A DNA stretch of 64,000 nt from Posidonia oceanica (taxonomy: Eukaryota; Streptophyta; Magnoliopsida; Alismatales; Posidoniaceae), in NCBI GenBank assembly GCA_037176725.1, contig JAZBRS010000026.1, forward strand, positions 151,539,501-151,603,500. Direction: 5' to 3'. Position numbers and translations under genes: made by a program. The notes under the pieces are model-generated. The model saw only the letters and a list, made by a program, of their open reading frames with translations, ran no database searches and was not told where the DNA came from. Shown piece after piece: positions 44,310 to 55,600 of the stretch. Position 1 is the first letter of the stretch. The number at the start of each line of letters is the position of its first letter.

Positions 44310-45924
44310 TTTATATCCCTAGTTTTAGTTAGTGTTTTCTATATACTATGACATTCAATAAAAAAAGTTGATGATCACAAGTCAGATAGTGGAAAAATAT
44401 GGTCAAACGATTAATATTACACTGCATATTAGATAATGGCAATCCCAACAAAATCCAACGTCCACATGAGAGCATCCTAGCAAACATAATCATCCATGAT
44501 GAAGTCCTCCAACTCGTCCTGACTATCGAGTTCAAGGGATTCTTGGATGGTGAGAATGGGCTAGTGGTCTTGCAAAAATAACTCTTCAAAGTTTCATTTT
44601 CTCACTCAGCCTAGTCGTCTCCTTTCAAAAAGAATTTTTCATCTTCTTGTAGGAATGATAATTGTTGAAGGATTTTGAACGACATTTATGGCTCGGACTT
44701 GTTCAAGCATTTTTTGGTTAATGTCATTTGGGTTTTTGTTTATGACTTTTTTTGTCTAAATGCCCTAATAAACTCGACAATATTCTCAATGCAACTCTAC
44801 TTCTTATATTTCTCTCAACACCCTCCCGAAGTCCAAATTCTTTTCTTTCGTGCCCCTAAGTTAGCATTTGATTTAAAGACTTTTGATGCCATGTTAGACA
44901 ATCATTATAAAGTGAATCAACATCGAATAACACTAGCAATAAGAAATTAAATGAAACTACTAGCAAACCTAGAATATATAGTGGCATAACATTAACATGG
45001 AACTGATAGTAAAGCATAAGAAACTAGAATAATTTTGAATCATGTATTAATTAACCTTGAAGCTTGCAAAAAATTAATACTAAATCATATGAAACTAGAA
45101 TAACAATGTGGTCAATACTAGTAGTATACTAATAGTAATTATTATTATAAAATGTAATTAATAGAATAATATCATAAATTTCAAAATTTTATATTAACAT
45201 ATTAATACTAGTACATTAACACAGACAAAATCAATTTGTAGGCAATTAAAGTTGAATCCATGTCCTTAACTATCCTAATCTACCATAATTAAGAAAATTG
45301 AACAAAAGGAAGGATTGTATAACAAAAGGAATTAAAATCAACTAAATTTAAGAAAGTAAACTACTATGTAAAAAAGATATCAGTAACAATAGTAATAATT
45401 TGAACATTAAAAAACTATCATATACATGCTCAAGTTAACAACCATTAGGCAGAAGCTTATTTCCGTTAACATTTGTTAACAGAGTTGCTAACCTCCCATT
45501 CCTTAATCCTAGAAGAAATCATAATAATTGTAAAGAAGAAGAAGAAGAAGAGAATAAGAAAACGAAGAAAAGGAAGCAGAAAAGGAAGAAGAGGATGATG
45601 GACAATACTTGATGTTGAGATTAGGATACTAAAGTGTGTCTTATAAAGATGATTTCCCCATTCTCCCCACTCTTCTCTTCTCCGATTCGATCATTTAGAG
45701 ATGAAAACACAGAGGAACCAAAATAGGAAGAAGAATAATGGAAAAACCCTAGTTAGAAAAAATAAAATTAACCAAGAAGTTACAGTAGTCATGTGGTGTA
45801 ATGTTGGTTACATTAACAATTGGAGTTAACTAAGGATTTGGGTTTTTTCAGCTAATTGTGTTAAACAAGTTGACGTCAGGCTTGTATACAAGAGAAAAGT
45901 TAAAATTCAGGTTGACACACCAAT
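44310..45924. other. Unassigned AT-rich DNA, probably ancestral APT upstream flank
   Basis: Short frames at 44,329-44,950 have no recognisable domain. GAA repeats lie at 45,535-45,590. It may include distal promoter DNA of the APT gene before the LINE insertion. Confidence 0.3.
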
Positions 45925-46060
45925 GTTGTGTTTGATGTTTGTCCGATTTTAAATCTGATAGGTTTTCAACTAGAAATTTTTATTAAAAAATAGGAATAAA
46001 AACCTTTATTTTTTGCATTCGAATCATAAAAATCAGAATCTGCTTTGTATCAAACACAAC
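45925..46060. mobile_element. MITE, 136 bp, in the old APT upstream region
   Basis: Terminal inverted repeat GTTGTGTTTGAT at 45,925-45,936 and ATCAAACACAAC at 46,049-46,060, perfect over 12 bp, with partly complementary interior (GATTTTAAATCTGATAGG against CAGAATC). No clear target duplication. It fits a hAT-like MITE. Confidence 0.6.
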
Positions 46061-46240
46061 TCAAAACGTCCAAAATATAATCGTTGATTTGTTATTTCGA
46101 CAAACTTTTAAGCTTTTATACGAAAATTCCCCTTTTATTTATGTTGATACTCAGTTTGTAGTATAAGATTATTGGACTGGATTGGACCTACTAATGACAC
46201 TACTTGGAGAAGTTGTCGAATGCTTCATCTGCGGCATTGA

Positions 46241-46252
46241 CCAATAGCGGCA
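46241..46252 (+). repeat. Target-site duplication of the LINE, left copy
   Basis: CCAATAGCGGCA. The right copy is CCGATAGCGGCA at 49,642-49,653, one mismatch in 12. The right copy directly precedes the APT ATG. Confidence 0.88.
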
Positions 46253-49200
46253 CCTACTAATGATTGATTTCTGATCATTTTCCAATATGTCTAGACACTA
46301 AGCCTCTAGGTTGGGGACCCTTTCCTTTCAAGTTTTATAGGACTTGGCTGCTTTCTGATGGTTTGAGAGTTTGGTTCAGGATACTTGGATAGATTTCTTA
46401 TCAAGTGCTGACCTTATTAAAAAACTTTCTTACAAACTGAAAGCAGTTAAGGAGGCTATTAAGAATTGGCTTCTTTCCCATCAAAATGACTATAATGCTA
46501 AATTAGAGGAAATTGAAGATGATATTCACAGATTGGATGTCTTAGCAGAATCTTCACCTCTACCTATGGATGATTGGTTGCATAAGCAATCTTTGAGAAG
46601 AGAACATTTTAACATTCTTCTTGGTCAAGAAATATATTGGAAGTGATGTTCTCGGATTCAATGGTTAAAGGAAGGAGATTTAAATACCTCCTTTTTTCAT
46701 AAGACAATGAATTGCAAAAGGAGGAAAAATTCTATCTCCTCTCTGATCATCAATAATAATTGGTCTGAATCCACTTCACTAATTTGTAATGCTATCACCA
46801 ATTACTTCTATTCTCTTTTTAATAAGCCACAGTCTAGACATATGTCTTTAAATTGGGATCTCCTGTTGCCTTATAAGGTACCTCATCCTCAATCACTTGA
46901 AACCCAGTTCCCAGAAGAAGAAATTAGACAAAGTGTGTTCTCTTTACCAAGAAAGAAATCCCCTAGGCCTGATGAATTTCCACTTTGTTTCTACCACCAC
47001 TTTTGGAATGTAATTAAGGAGGATCTGGTAGAATTGTTTAAGTATTTCCATCAATCAAAAAGTATTGACACTTTGAGTAGTATTAATCAAACGTTTATTG
47101 CACTTACTCCAACAAAGAGAAGGGCAGAAAGAATCCAAGACTTTAGGCCTATTATCTTATTAAACAATAGTTATAAAATTATTTCTAAGTGTCTTGCTGC
47201 AAGATTGAGCCCTATCCTTAACTCTTTGATGGATGACTCCCAATGTACCTTTCTCCCAGGATGTAATATCAGTGATTGTTTTCTTGTGGCTCAAGAAACA
47301 CTTCACTTGCTTCACTCTTCAAACAGACCAAGTGTAATGCTTAAATTAGACTTTGAAAAAGTCTTTGATAATATTAATTGGGAATTTCTTATAGACTCCC
47401 TTAAAGGTTTTGGTTTTGGTGAAAAATGGATAACTTGGATTAAAATGTGTATCTATTTAGCCAAATTCTCCATCCTGGTCAAGGGATCCCTAGAGGCTTT
47501 TTTGGAGCCTCAAATGGACTAAGGCAGGGTGATCCTCTATCTCCTCTATTGTTTATCATTGTTACCCATGTTCTTAATAGGATGCTAAACTTAGGAAAGT
47601 AAAATAATCTTATTGAAAGCATTAAATTCCCTCATAATGGTCTTGAGGTAATGAATAACCAATATGCTGATGATACTCTCATTTTTTTGGAGCCTTCAGA
47701 TCGTTGCATTATTAATCTTAAGAGAATTTTATGTTGTTTTCAAGCTTGTGATGGGTTTAAGATTAATTTTCATAAATCCTCTCTTACTAGGATTGGTATT
47801 CCTAAGGCCTTAACCAACAGATATAGTAATATGCTTGGTTGTACCCATTCTTCCCTTCCATTGACATACTTAAGGCTTCCTCTACATTATAGGAAGGCAA
47901 CTTACAATGATTAGACTGTAGTTATTAATAAAATCACAGGTAAGCTTGAATCTTGGAAATCCAAGTATTTATCTTTTGAAGGTAGACTTATTCTACTCAA
48001 CTTAGTTCTTCTGCAGTACTTACCTATTATCTTTCTGTACTACATCTATCTGTTAGGGTGGAAGGAGAAATAGACAGACTTCTTAGAAGGTTTCTTTAGA
48101 CTTCCAACCCTTATAGTCCCTCAGGCATTCCTCTAATGAAATGGCAAAATATTTGTAGACATAAAAATCAAGATGGACTAGGGATCATCAATCTTAGAAG
48201 TTTCTACTTTGCTATTAACTGTAAGCTTCTTTGGTAGCTCTTGGAAAGTAATAATTGTCTTAAGTGGCCCTCCCTTATTAAAAGTAGATATCTCTTTCAC
48301 AATGGTTTTGGTGCTTTGCTAAATGTCTCTTCTAGGAATTCATCACCACTGTGGCAGGAACTCAGAGCCCATTACCCCGTGATTAATCTATTTCTGAGGT
48401 TCACAGTGAATAATGATAGTAAAATCTTGTTCTTGTATGATCACTAGGGTACTAATACACCTTTAAAATATGACTTACCCATTGGAACTCAAAGCCCATT
48501 ACCCTGTGATTAATCTATTTCTGAGATTTACAGTGAATAATGGTAGTAAAATCTTGTTCTGGTATGATCACTAGGGTACTAATACACCTTTAAAATTTGA
48601 CTTACCCTCTCTTTATTCCTTGGCTAAAAACAAGAAATGTTCTTTAGAAAAAATGTTATGGGTGTATCTTGTTAAGGGTCAAGTGTATTTTGCCAAATTA
48701 TATGAGCTTCTTAACTCAACCCAATTAAGTGACAGTGATGATGTTGCTTTGTGGTATCTTACCAGTTGTAATGTATTTTCAGTTAAAAGCTGTTACAATA
48801 CCCTAAATGATGGAGGATATAGATCTTTGTATAAAAAGTCTATCTGGAAAACTACAGTACCTCTGAAAGTTAAGATTTTTGCTTAACTTGCTTGTCATAA
48901 TAAAATCCTTTCTAAGGCCAACTTACAAAAAAGGAGGTGGACTGATTCTTTGCATTGTGACATTTGTAGTTATCCTGTGGAATCCACTCGACACATTTTT
49001 TTGCACTACAATGCTTCTAGAATTATTTAGGATTTCTTTTTATCTAGTGCAAATGATCTTTTAAACTGTACCAAGATTTTTGAGTTTTTTTCCTTCCATC
49101 ATGTGCTTAAATTCAGTTTTTCTTATCAGGGATGGAATTCCTTAGTTTTGGCCATTTTTTAGACTTTATGGCTTAATAGAAATGCTATTATATTTTGGAA

Positions 49201-49641
49201 TTCAGGTAGAAATATTAACTCAATGTTTCATCACATTTTGTTTCTAGTTTCGTCTTGGACAGATATCTTGGCAGTTGGACAGAACAATATATCTCATACT
49301 CTACGCCAAGTCGAACAAGATTGAGACCAAGCACATTCTACTTCAGACATTCTTTCTATGACTTCAGTTACTTCTGTAGTTATTTCTTTGCTGACCGCCT
49401 GCCTAATTATGTTATTGCTTGATTTCTTTGTAATGCTTTAAATTAAGTTCTATATCTTGTAACTTGGCTTTTTTCGTCCTGTCCATGTTGTATTGTTGTT
49501 TAACTTTAGTTTTGGCTTTCTCTCAAACTTGGAGGAAAGATACTAAACAATCTTTTGTATACTTACTAGCGGAATTCATTATCTAAGAATTTTTTGTATT
49601 AATATATATATTACCGTTGACCCAAAAAAAAAATAAAAAAC
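46253..49641 (+). mobile_element. 5'-truncated L1-type LINE inserted at the APT start codon
   Basis: It contains the end of the endonuclease-RT linker, RT, the C-terminal region and zf-RVT, and ends in an A-rich tail (49,624-49,640). LINE homology starts near 46,266 (TTCTGATCA, matching 62,085), so the 5' part with ORF1 and endonuclease is missing. Bounded by a 12-bp duplication. The first dozen bases repeat CACTAC-proximal sequence 66 bp upstream (ACCTACTAATGA), perhaps junction filler. Confidence 0.93.
46371..49330 (+). pseudogene. LINE ORF2 (RT and zinc-binding region), decayed
   Basis: Plus-strand pieces in order: linker (KAVKEAIKNWLLSHQNDYNAKLEEI; 46,371-46,646), RT fingers (KKSPRPDEFPLCFYHHFW, FRPIILLNNSYKIISKCLAARL), palm A (LKLDFEKVFDNINWEFL), catalytic box YADD at 47,663-47,674, thumb (YLRLPLHYRKATYND; GKLESWKSKYLSFEGRLILL), and the zf-RVT region (SVKSCYNTLNDGGYRS...WKTTVPLKVKIFA, then CDIC...STRHIF) to about 49,030. 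At least four stops or frameshifts separate them. A short duplication occurs near 48,350-48,600 (TTACCC..GTGATTAATCTATTTCTGA). Confidence 0.92.
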
Positions 49642-49653
49642 CCGATAGCGGCA

Positions 49654-52600
49654 ATGGCGGTGGCAGTGCCATCGTTTTCTTCTTCTCCTCTCAAACAATC
49701 CCTCGTCCTCCCATTCGCCGCCACCTTTTCTCCTCCTCCGCAGTCCCTTTTCCTCCGATTCCCGTCAAAACCCCCCCAATTCTCCGTCCGATCCGCCACT
49801 GCCACCATGTCCTCGGCAGACCCCCGTGTCCCCCAAATCGCGTCGGCAATACGGGTCATCCCCGACTTCCCCAAGCCCGGTAGTTGATACCTCTCTTCAC
49901 TCTTCTTTAATATCACCACTGATACTTGTGCTTTTTTTTTTATAATATATATCATGGTCGTCGCAGGGATCATGTTCCAGGACATCACCACGCTGCTACT
50001 CGACCCCGGGCTTTTCAAAGATACCATCGATATATTTGTAGAGAGATATCGGGGAAAGAACATCTCTGTTGTTGCTGGTGCTGACATCCATCCTTCACAC
50101 CCCTTTTCTCTTTCTGCTTCTTCCTCTTATTACTGCTATTTTGCTGTTCGAAGTAACTTCGCATCATTATAAACTATTATCACAAGGGATAGACTCTATA
50201 TAATTGTTTTGGTCTTCTGACAGGAATTGAAGCAAGGGGCTTTATCTTTGGTCCCCCTATTGCCTTAGCTATAGGAGCAAAATTTGTCCCAATGAGGAAG
50301 CCAAAGAAGTTGCCAGGTTCTTCTTACCTTATTGATGTTTTCGTCATTGTTAGTTCTGCTTACTTGGCTTCATTTGGAACTGCTTTTGGAACTATAGCAT
50401 TTAATCAAAAGCCAGCTTTTAGTCAAAAGTTATATATTACAACTTTTCTGCGTAATGGCTTATTTAGTTGAAATCACAGAAAAACTGGTGACTACTTTTG
50501 AAAAAATGCTCTGGATGAAAGATCTGTTGGAGCTACTTATTCTGAAAAGGCATTTTTTTAGAAAAAGTTGCAGTTTTAAACACAGTTCCAAATGGGGCTT
50601 AAGACTAAGGGTGTTGGGTATATAATCAAGGGAATAAATGCTAGCACTAGTTGGCGTAATGGATTCTACTGGCTCGATGGAACTCATTTTAGTACACCAC
50701 TATTTATTCCATTGCTTATAAAATTTTTAATGTCTTTGGTAAGCATTCAACATATAATAACTAAGCTGCCTATTTGTTTGATTTCATGAAATTAAACTTA
50801 TAAAAGATGGTGATGATGACATGAAAACTATTATGGACCAAATTCGTCAATAGGCACTTTAAATGGGCCCCTACAAAGGCATTTTGTTTCCAACAAGATG
50901 GGAATATTTGGTTGCAATGCAAAATATTTCTTTGCTCCCAACTTGCCACGTTTTTGCAAGAGACAAAATTTGATTATTACTTTTTATGATAGTATTCAAT
51001 TTAGTAATTCATAATAAATTATTTGAATTGTTTTGTTTATGTGTAAACCAATAACGGATTCCAAACAAGGAGCAACAGAGACCTTTTGCTTGAGTTTTTG
51101 TTTTTGGTGAAACATTGTTTTGAAAGAGAAATACCTCAAGAAAAAAACTTTCCTCTTTCAGTGTCAATATAAAAATCATATAGTTTGTCAATTGGCCTCT
51201 AAATTTTCAATTATTCACTAACCTTGTGGGCCTTCAGGTGAAGTTATTTCTGAAGAGTACACTTTGGAATATGGCAAGGACTGCATAGAGATGCATGTGG
51301 GGGCTGTGCATTCTGGCGAACGTGCGCTTGTTATTGATGATCTCATTGCAACTGGTGGTACATTGTGCGCAGCAGTCAGGCTTCTTGGTAATTTATAGAA
51401 TTTTAATTTAAGACCCATATTTTATAAAATTTAAATTAGAAATGCATATTCTATTGAATTTCAGTTTGAGAACCATATAAAAAATGAATAAATATAACCT
51501 CACAAAAGAAATTTAAGACCCACAGGTTTATTGTGGAATCACTACCTTATTACCTTATTCTCTGCAACTATTTGTTTTAGATGGGCAACAATTGTTTGTA
51601 CCAATAGGTTGAAAAGGTAACCCATCGTAGCTAACATGCTCAAACTTATTTTAGCGGCTTGATTAGAAAATTTTATAAATTATTAATTTTTTGAAAGTTT
51701 CTACGAATCTATATGTGGGAAACATTTTTGTACAAAAGTATAGAGAGATCCTGAGTGGGCCTTACATGGTCACTTGGACCTGCTAGTCCTTTTAAAAGAA
51801 ATTGAATTCTGCACTATGGAAGCCGAATTCTGTTGAACTAAATATGCACCTTAGGTACTCATTTAAATTGAAGTCTTCAGTTTAGGTGCTGAATAAAGTC
51901 CTTTTAAAAAAAAAAGGACTTGCAAGTCCCAAGTTGCCACATAGGGCCCCTTGGGACCTGTTAGAGTTATACTTTTGTAAACACTTTGAGGACAACTATA
52001 TTCTTGTATAAAGATTTAAAATTTTGATATAAAAATTCTCTGGTTTGATCAGTTGACCACTTAACAGTCGAACAATCTGCCTCCTCTTTTGGTCCTCAAC
52101 CTTCTTCCATTGGTGACTGTATTTCCACCCTACTGTTGAGTGAAGGATTTCTCCAATTTGAAACTATGAAGCTCCTCCCTGGGTGTGTCGAAGTTTGACC
52201 TTGCTGCAAGTTGTCGATGGGCTTCTCTAAGATTGGGCATTGTCAGAAGAGGGTTTGCACTTTTCAAGGTTGCTGCAACATCAAAGCACTTTTCTGTTAT
52301 TTTCAAAAAGGTGAGACCAATATAACTTGCCTAGCTTATTGGATCCCTAAGTTCCATCCTTGCAGCCAAGCTTGATTGGCAAGATACAACTAGACATACA
52401 TTAGAGGCCGAAGGTGAAAGGTGTGGGCCTCCGTTGTTCAGATCAGGTCTTTCCGGATTTGCTCGAGCTGTGAGCTGAAGTTTTCCCCAATATAATAACT
52501 ACTTGGCAGAGGATAATTGAAAGTTGGGAGAATGAATTTTACTACTTAATTGAGAATTAAAATGTAGATTAAAACAGCAAAGAGAAGCTCATGTAAGGAT

Positions 52601-55600
52601 ATTTTCATGAAAAACTTAATAGGGATATCAATACGAGTATCTTTTCGGGTGATTGAAGATTAAAATGAAGATAGAATAAAGAAAATAAAAACAAAGAAAA
52701 GTCACATAAGCTGCAATATCATACAGAATGAGGACATAAATATACCAAAAATCATTTGCATTCTCTCTGTTAAATGTACTAAGAGATTGATGGTTGTCAA
52801 TTTTTGTTTGCATAATATGCTTTATGAGTAGTTAGTGCTGTTTTTTTCATCTATTTACACCTGTATTATACCTTTTTTTGTTGTTTTGTTTTGCAGAACG
52901 TGTTGGGGTAGAGGTTGTTGAATGTGCTTGTGTGATAGAGTTACCAGAGTTGAAGGTGATACTTTTATCAACTTTCTTTTTAATCATACTTCATGGATTT
53001 CCATCATCTCATGAACTTGCAACATTCTAATGTTATAGGCCTCATCCTTTACCTTCCGCATAGGATATTAAAAGACAAGTTCAATTGAAAGGGCTCAAGA
53101 ATTACTTAGGCACAAATAACTGAACTATTCAAGCTTCCCAATGTAAATTTCTCCATACTGAACGAACACAATTTTTTACTCTATTCAACTCAAGGTTGTT
53201 AAGGCGCCAAGGCAACAACCTTGGGCACCTAGGTCCAAAATTAATCTTTTTTTCAGACTTGTATATATACTTAGAATTAAATAAAACAACACATTGTTAA
53301 ATAGTAACATGTGTTAATATACCTACTTTAAACTTAAGAAAACATCAATTAACATTGTCAATATGTAAAATACAATATTTAAACAACAAATAAGGTAAAC
53401 ACAATATTTAAAAGTGACAAATTAACTTGTAAACAAAATTCAATACTTAATAACAAAAACAAAAGATCCAAATGAAACTAAAATAAAAAGGACAAACAAA
53501 TGAGATTCACATGATCTCATTCACTTTCATCATCATCTAATGAATCATCAAAGTGTTTTCCAAAGTTGAGATCTTCATCATCCCCTTTTTCTTCATTCTC
53601 TTCACTTTCTTCCCATTCTTCTTCTTCTTGTTCTTCTTCTTCTTCTTGTTCTTCTTCTTCTATAGGTTGTTTGCCTTTCCTTGAATATGTTTTTACAATA
53701 TTTCCACGTCTCTTTGCACGTCCACGACCACATCCATGTCTACGGCCTCTTGTTGTTGGAGAAGTTGACGGAGCTTATGTTAGTTGTTTACTCTTCACTC
53801 TTTTAGTACGGCCCAAGTTGAATTCAGAAGTTCTTACATCCGCATAGTCACCAATGAGATGATCCTTTTGTCTTTTAATTCTACTCTTGGATTTCTTTCC
53901 ACATAGCGAACATTGCACCGTATTCTTATCATTAAGATCCGGCCACCATGCATATTTCCAACTGGGGTCATTAAATTTGGCTCTTCTTGATGGCTCACGT
54001 GCTAGTATGGGATCAATAGAGGCATGCACAACAAATGAATTTGGATCCACATTGATGATGGTGGTGGAAGTGGAGTACTATTGATTTCTTCTTGCGACAT
54101 CCTACAATAAATTATTAACAAACAAGTAAACAACAATGCCCCCTAACTAATAACACAAAAAACAACAAAAAATCAGCATTTAAAATTCATTAAAATTTAA
54201 AAAAGAACAACTGAAATTATCATTTAATTTAAAACCAAACAAAAATAGAAACATGAAGTCATGAACATTAGGGAGAGCAAAAAACAACTAAAAATCAGCA
54301 TTTGAAATTAAATAAAATTTAAAAAAACCCACTGAAATTATCATTTAATTCAAAACAAAACAAAAAAAAGGTTCAAGATGTCAAAGATAGAAACATGAAT
54401 ATTAGGGAGAGGATATGTCAAAGATGAAATCCAAGATGAGGAAAGAAAGGTGAAGATGAAGGCATGAAGTTTACCTTAGGGAGAGAGGAGGAGATGTGAA
54501 AAAACCACTGGAACACGTCATTGGAGTTGCTGGACTTGCTGGAGCCACTGGAGGAGAGGAAGGACAGCACGTCGGTTTGGAGAAAGTATTGTGTGTTTTG
54601 GGTTGAAAAAACCCTGGGAAACCCTTATAAAATAATGGATCCTTGTTGGATCCATTACCGGATCCAACAAAGATCTGGCTAAAAAAAAAACCCTTGGGCG
54701 TGTAAATGCCCAGGATCCTCTTCCTGCCTTGGTGCCTAGGCGCCCGCCTTAATAACCTTGATTCAACTTGTTCTTCTTGAGCATTTCAGCAATGGATAAA
54801 AATTTCTCTGTGGATCCCAGCAATTGCTGGGTTCTTCCACCCCAATGGTGATGATTGATTTGACAAAAACTTGGATGCCGAAGACCTAGTTTCTTATGTG
54901 GACTTGAAGTTGTTCAGCTTGAACAGTCATAAAACATTGTACTTTATTTACTTCAACTTACACTAGATTTCACTCCAGCCATAAGCTTTAAATCATAATT
55001 AAATAGTCCCTGAACTTTGGGAATTTTTCTTCAAGTTAACGTCGTTGACGGTTTGGGTTTTATGAGCACTATACCTTTTAAGTACATGTGGCACCTCTTA
55101 CTAGTTAATAGTATCATTGTTAAGAATTTAAAGATGGTCTTATTTTAAATACATTCAATTCTAAGTACACCAGATTGTAATGTGTGTTGTTGTTAGCTAG
55201 TACTATGAAATGGGAAAGGATGAGTTCTTGCGTGTGGTGTCAATTGTTGTATATGGTTTGACTTTGTCATGGAGGTGAAGAATAGGATGGGATTGGGGGT
55301 GAGATATTGCTGAAGAGGCCGACTTGGAATTGGTCTCCGTGTATGTTGGGTTTAAGAAGAAGAGTGAGGAAGATATTGATGGAAAGGATGTTGAATGGTG
55401 GTGCCATGGTGGGGGTGGGTGGCGGTGATTGAGGGTGAAATATTGATGAAAAGGACAACTTGGCGCTGGTCTCTATGTATGTTGTGTTGTTGGGTTTAAG
55501 AAGAAGAGTGGGGAAGTTGTTGATGGAGAGGATGTTGGATTTGTTGGGTTTTGGTGAATGTCCATTAGGAGAAGGTGAGGATAGAGTTGAAGGAGAAATA

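Noticed and set aside
43433..44950. Three short open frames upstream of the LINE
   Set aside because: No recognisable domain or composition signal; too weak to call genes.
49617..49883. Open frame starting at 49,617 in another frame
   Set aside because: It begins in the LINE A-tail and overlaps APT exon 1; the frame with APT identity starts at 49,654.
49611..50087. 158-codon minus-strand frame over APT exons 1-2
   Set aside because: Antisense shadow of the GC-rich exon 1; no domain.
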